From the NCBI GenBank assembly GCA_947179485.1, contig OX359246.1, positions 45,735,632 to 45,799,631 of the forward strand: a stretch of 64,000 nucleotides of DNA. Direction: 5' to 3'. Positions 58,359-64,000 of this stretch are shown here, piece after piece. The first letter of the stretch is position 1; every line of letters starts with the position of its first letter. The notes under the pieces are model-generated. The model saw nothing but the letters and a program-made list of their open reading frames with translations. It had not been told where the DNA came from and did not search any database. The stretch comes from Allacma fusca (taxonomy: Eukaryota > Arthropoda > Collembola > Symphypleona > Sminthuridae). The position numbers were made by a program, and so were the translations under genes.

Positions 58359-60976
58359 TTCAAGTATACGATGCTATTATTTCCTTCGGAAATTATTGTT
58401 TAACAAGAGCATTATTAAAACGTCTGCAATTTCTTGTACAAGGATGTATAGTTTCTAAGAAAGTTAATGTTAAGAAAGATAGGGACCTTTAAATGAATGT
58501 TCGGGGGAGAATGATTACGTTGACCTGAGCCTGGTTTCGCTATTTAGTCATCATCCATTTAATAATACCGTGCAGCTAATGTATTCGAAGTAACTTTAAC
58601 TATTCTAGGAGCTACACTGGGTTTTATGTAACGTAATGGAACTCTAATTTAGTTGATTATCTTACTGCACGGGCGGTTAATTGAGCATAAACTTCGATTT
58701 CGATAAATGTGACAATGTCTTGACCTTGACCTTATACTTAATAGATGAAGGTTATCCAAATTTGCCAACAAACGTTTTGCGAATAATTGGGCTAATGGCA
58801 TGCAGAATGCAGGACGACAGATGACTAGACGACTTACATTCCATGCGAGGAGACATAGATATAAAATAAAACAAACGTGTCTAGTTCTGCAAGATGCCCA
58901 CTGCCTACTATTTGTAAGGCGTGCCCTAAATCGAGGTTTACTGTGCTCGTAAACTTAATTATTTCTTTTTTACCTAATAGTAGTTATTCTTGATGGCAAC
59001 AAAATTGGTTGCGGTTAGGAAACAACTCCTTATCGGTTTTTTGCATGTACTCTTATGGGCAAAATTACGTCCAAAATGTTTCAAAATTAGGAGGTTAGCG
59101 CTGATATTTTTGGCCTGAACACGTTATTGAAGCGGGAATATTACACTCATCCGGTGATTGTAACCAGTAATAAATTATATTCTTAGATAGCTTGTGGTTC
59201 ATATGTCATGTTTAATGCGAGCACAAATTATTCTTACGGGCAATAATTACTCTTAAACTGCTTGTTAGCTCGAGAACAATTGAACTCGGCAATCACAATC
59301 ACATGTACTTATTTATTTAATGGTGCCTCGAGTATCAAGAGCACACTTATAAAACAATAAATTGGAACTTTTAATCATTCAAAGTATGGAAAATGACATA
59401 AGAGTTGTTCTGAATCACTAAGCTTTGGAAATACGACTTTAATGTCGACACAAGCAAAACAAACAAACAGATTTTAATGTTTTACTCCGAGAATTATTTG
59501 TACTGGAAATGCAAGGATGCCACTGAATACATAAGGCTTACATTGCTGTTCAGTGACAAATACAAGTAGTTTTATTTGATGTACTTTAACGTTACTTTAA
59601 TGTCCCATCAAGTAATAAATTTTTATCTAGAACTTGATCCAACTTGAACATGAAAATTCAAATTAAAACTATTATGTCACTTGAACCTGATGTTCAAGTT
59701 TCAAGTTACACAATTGCCTGCACTTGTACTTCATACAATGCACACTTGAACTGTTCAAGCTATACTTAACGCAGCTCTGGCCTACGGTAAAAATTATTTA
59801 ATTCCCTTATAATTTAGAATATATTCTTTCACATTTTTCAAAATTTACTACAACTCACAGACTGGTCACTGGTCAAGGAAGTGGAAAGCGGAACAACTGA
59901 ACATTTGCGGAAAAAAGTCAAATGCAAGGTTTAAATTGTTTACTTCAAGTTGTAAGCTTCAAAATTTTCAGAGAGAGATTACACACAGTTTTTACGTTGA
60001 GAATGGTGGGCATGATCTATAAAACTAGAGAGCAAGGTTGGTAAAATTCATCTTTAGAAAAAAGAAGTGGAAAAGAGTATCTAACCTGGTAATTTTCTCA
60101 CAGATGGTTTTCACAAAAATATTTCTAAACACTAGGGTTGTAGGATTTTATGGGGAGTCAAGTGATACTAAAAGGATCTTCTCAAGTCAATAAATGAGAT
60201 TTCCGGAACTCAAAATGTATAGGAGTATAAAAATGTCCCTTATTCCCTTCTTGGTTCATATTGTCAACCATGAATTACCATAACCTTGTTTCCTGTTTTT
60301 GCACGTCACGTCATGCCTACAACGTACAACATAGGAACGTATTCAATAGCGTTCTAACAATCCAATAAAGTTTGGAATCAATTTGGAAACACATTTAAAA
60401 CTCAATATGTAATCTTTTTAAAACGTTGTGTTTTCGCCTCATTCTTCGACAGCTATAGCCAGAGTCTTTTAGCCAGCGGGATGATGAAACAAATTTTGAA
60501 AAATCTGGAAAGAGATTTGTTAAATCGTGGAAAACTGAATTTTGTTTTACCATTGCCCGTTATGTGGGCTACAGTGAGGACATATCGTTTCTTGGTACTC
60601 TAAACAATGAGACACAACAACACGAAGTGGTATTGTCTCATTCTATCCTACTCCATCAGTCTGTATCATGTAGTTATTTAAGCAGAAAGGACTACTAAAT
60701 CGCTGTTAAACTGCCATTTACAGACTATTTGCAGACAAGATATTTTACACAAGTAAAACAAATTTCGGTACCAGAATAATTCATGTAATACAAATTACAA
60801 AGACTACTATTTGTAATTTGCATTGCCAGCTTTAAAAATGGCCACAATTTTCGCAATTTTGTTGGAGCAAGACACAATTATCTGAAACAAGAAACCAAGA
60901 ATCGATTCTAATTGTATGTATATTGTAAATAAATACTTCTAGTTTTCTGCTTCGCTTCAATTCAACTACCTACAAC
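58359..60976. other. Intergenic region with a TCAAGT-rich patch
   Basis: No gene. About 59,590-59,780 is full of ACTTGAAC and GTTCAAGT motifs and ends near GCAGCTCTGG. It is probably a degraded relative of the MITE at 12,708-13,071, with no target duplication found. Confidence 0.45.
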
Positions 60977-62171
60977 TAGGGTATGTCGATTGAAAATGCC
61001 CTGCAGTATTTGCCCGCCCAGCTGAAAATGCCCAAAATGCCTGCCCACATGCCCAAAAACTGGGCATGTGGGCAGATTTTGAAAATGCCCTGATTTTGGG
61101 CATTTTGGGCAGGGCAAGTTGGGCATTTTGAGCATTTTCACGGCACTAAAATTGGATCACCAGCATATATTCAAAATATCCATCCAAATGCATGAAAGAG
61201 CAGCCAAGGACAAGTTACAAATGTGAATGTCTGGATATATATTTGCTTCTTCGCGTATATTTTAATGGCAAAAACAGTCAAATCAATTTAATTTCATTGA
61301 CATGAGGTGATATCATTTATCACTCCTATTAAAATAAATTTCTATGTAAACAATAATATGAAATAAATTTACATATGCGTCACTGACGGGCGGGCAGAAG
61401 CACTAATTTCTTTTGAAGTACGAACTCCTAAAGTAAAAATCTGATGGTAATGGATCAGTCAAAATTTAAATGGGTGATGAAGCTGAATTTTATACTCATT
61501 TTATTCTACATCACTAATGTCTGCAGTTTGCAACGATCAGCCAAAAATGGCTCGAGTAGAAACCAATATACATCCTCCATACAGGTCCTCCAAATATTGT
61601 TGTTTGTAGTTTTATGGTGTATAAAACAATTACCGTATGAGTTCAAATTTTAACCGAAAAGACATTTCTGATCACAGTAATATATGTACATACATGCATA
61701 GGGGTATGTGAATATTCCCAGGATGGTGGAAGTTCATTTTACATCGTCTGCAGTTTGGAAAAATAGTTCCTGGAATATTTTAATTTATAGCCGTATCGTG
61801 TACATGAGTTTTAAAAATTGTAATGTTCAACGTGACCTATGGTATCCAAACGTATTTCATCACCGGTTGAATTAACTTCGTCAAAATAATGACATACAGA
61901 ATAAAATTTTCAAAATAATTTCGAACGCTTTTTCTCCAAAATTACAAAGAAATTTTCAAATCCATTGTCAAATTGTATATATTGTGCTAATATATTCCAC
62001 GATTCTGCCCCAAATGCCCAATTTGTCCTCGATGAAAATGCCCAAAATGCCCTTGCTCAATATGCCCTATTATGCCGCCCTCGCCCTGAAATGAAAATGC
62101 CCAAAATGCCAGGGCATTTTGGGCGGGCGAGTTGCCCAAAATGCCGGGCATTTTCAAATCGACATACCCTA
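60977..62171. mobile_element. hAT-like element of the GCCCAAAATGCC family, best-defined copy
   Basis: The ends are TAGGGTATGTCGATTGAAAA and its inverted copy with one extra T. It is flanked by perfect 8-bp duplications CCTACAAC (60,969-60,976 and 62,172-62,179). 1195 bp. The terminal 150 bases at each side are arrays of GCCCAAAATGCC and GGGCATTTTGGGC. The interior has no recognisable transposase, so it depends on a protein from elsewhere. Confidence 0.9.
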
Positions 62172-62179
62172 CCTACAAC

Positions 62180-64000
62180 GTTACAACTCGCATGCATACT
62201 TACTAAATTCAACTTAGTTGGCCAAATTGATGACCGTTGGTTATTCAGTTTCATTAAATTTAATGTTTTTGGTACAACTGTTGTCACCGGTAACACATTA
62301 TCGTAACCCCCAATGAGAAATAATCTAGTATTCATCATACTGATTTTAGCTAAAACACAGTTTGAGAAATAAAGACATGATTTTATTATCAAAATCTGCA
62401 CTAGCTCAGCAGCATACGGATTCCCTGATAATATGAACTATGTATGTATACTAGTCAATATTTAAGTCGATGAATTGGATATAAAAATACGATGGTTTAC
62501 AAAATACAGGTCGCGAAGGAACACTTGCCCCCATTTAGCCTACTTTACGAAACGTGAAGGTTGAGAAAAGTATTTTGCAACGCGGTGTGAACATGTTTGC
62601 TTAGAAGAAATAGATTGCTTCATGTTTTACAAATACAATTAATAGCAACTTGTACAGGATTTGTAAACAATTTGAATCTTTATTGCAGTTTTGCCAGCAA
62701 AAAATGTCAGGAAAAGTCCTTTTGGTCCAAATTGACTCCTGAAAAGTGGGGAGAACAGTTTTATAGCCTGTCCCTCCCTGACGTTTTTTGGAGGGAACAA
62801 TGTCCTCCCTGTCCCCCCCCCTTACGCCCGAGTGCCAGTGTGTAGCCAAAACTTTCATACTCAGTTTAAAAGTGTACACGGGCTGGCTGCTGTCTCAATG
62901 TAAAAGTTTTTGCCATTTTCACTTGAAGTCATTTAGAGCGATGTAAAGGTAATTACACGGAATTAAATGGACGTTTTTGTGAACAATATTTAAATGGGTC
63001 CGGTTAGGGAGTAGATATGTAGAGTTTTTTTCAATTTTAAGAATGCTGTGGTTTAATAATAATAATTCTAGGGTGCAATTTGTAATTTTAGTTTGGAGAG
63101 CTCTTTCCATGGAATCTTTTACACTCGTAGGCAAAACTACGAACGTATGTGTGTTTTCAGTAAGTAATAAGATCAGTTATATGTTGACTTCGCACATAAC
63201 ATTACCAGGGACCATATGTACAGCTCAAAATATACACAAGGACAGAGGCAACAAACTGTCTGCAGGAAAATAAGTTATTCGTTGACGCAGTAAAAAAATT
63301 CGAATCCAGGAATCTTTAAGTCATTAAGAAAACCCATTAACCATTATTTTGCTAGACGTTTTATTACACAGTCCGGAATTCGCAATATATTTATTGTAAA
63401 TGGCATCTACGTTTGCAAACATAGTAGTTCCTGCTTATATTCAGTATTTCATGTTGCACTGTACGACATGTCATTTCCTACGGCGTCCAGGTCCGCCGTT
63501 GTAATACATAAAATTTGCTTCAAACCAGAGTCACCAAATACGTCAAATCATACACGTCTAGTATCATCAAGAAGTAGTATCATTTGTTCTTATGAATATT
63601 CATTTGGTTGCTCCGCATTTGTTTTCTACAGACTATCACTTTATTGCCAATCAACTGGTTAACATTTGGGATGATGCAAATAATAACCACGTAGAATATG
63701 AAATATGAACCAATGCAATGGTGTTGAATAATAAATATAAACTCACAATTAGAAGGTGCTACCTCAACGATCTGGTGCGAAGACCCGTGTAAATAAATAA
63801 TTACACGTATTTACTTGCATATACATACGATATCAAAAGGCCCATGTACACAAACAAATATATTTATAAACGCTTATTATTCTGATTATATATGATTACA
63901 AATTACAACACCATTGCAAGTTTATTAAAAAATGATAATCATTTATTTAATTATAGACAGTAATATTTGAATACCATTTATACATTGTACGTATTTAAAT
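62180..64000. other. Right-end region without recognised genes
   Basis: 62,210-62,420 is related to 50,330-50,560 beside GR copy A. Beyond that I see only short unrecognised frames (62,597-62,845, 63,043-63,273, 63,468-63,662) and no RNA or repeat I can name. Confidence 0.4.

Noticed and set aside
59590-59780. A second full copy of the TCAAGT MITE
   Set aside because: The motif is there, but I found neither matching ends nor an 8-bp duplication, so only a remnant is reported.

Overview
This is eukaryotic, AT-rich, repeat-dense DNA, almost certainly from an arthropod. The evidence is two seven-transmembrane gustatory-receptor-like genes, an animal-type tRNA-Trp, a Ty3/gypsy retrotransposon with an envelope-like ORF, and Helitrons and hAT-like elements. 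A springtail (Collembola) fits best because microbial-type terpene synthases and terpenoid cuticular lipids are plausible there, but the sequence does not prove the order.

The left half (1 to about 32,412) is a tandem triplication of one locus: unit 1 about 1-10,911, unit 2 about 10,912-18,210, unit 3 about 18,211-32,412. Each unit carries an intronless microbial-type class I terpene synthase (TPS) on the + strand, followed tail-to-tail by a carotenoid cleavage oxygenase (CCO, BCO/NinaB/RPE65 family) on the - strand. TPS1 (6066-7214) has all the class I motifs but a TGA at codon 141. TPS2 (13608-14732) is a long open frame whose C-terminus, with the RY motif, was replaced through a deletion. 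TPS3 (29075-30223) has a TAA at codon 338. CCO1 is a pseudogene, CCO2 only a C-terminal scrap, and CCO3 (30450-32412) assembles into four exons with consistent splice sites, 525 aa, and all four iron-binding histidines. Unit 2's TPS is a mosaic of copies 1 and 3, as gene conversion would leave. The units differ in which mobile elements they carry, so each one supplies empty sites that date and delimit insertions in the others.

The centre (about 32.4-36.5 kb) is mostly featureless apart from a tRNA-Trp on the - strand. A young gypsy-type LTR retrotransposon on the - strand (36,522-45,584; two 536-bp LTRs that appear to differ at one base, 4-bp ATAT target duplication) carries gag, pol in the -1 frame, and one or two further ORFs including an envelope-like one. 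It sits inside an older terminal-inverted-repeat element (35,638-46,457).

The right part (48-64 kb) has two related gustatory-receptor-like genes on the - strand. Copy A (48,288-49,613) is nearly intact; copy B (56,996-58,358) is a pseudogene. They are separated and flanked by DNA transposon remnants (PIF/Harbinger-like, pogo-like, hAT-like) and a 49-bp minisatellite.

A recurring theme is hAT-like, non-autonomous elements with 8-bp target duplications whose ends are arrays of a short motif in inverted orientation. The motif differs from family to family (GAGTAC, AACGGTTA, GCCCAAAATGCC, TCAAGT, ATTCGAAT, ATAGGATAGG).
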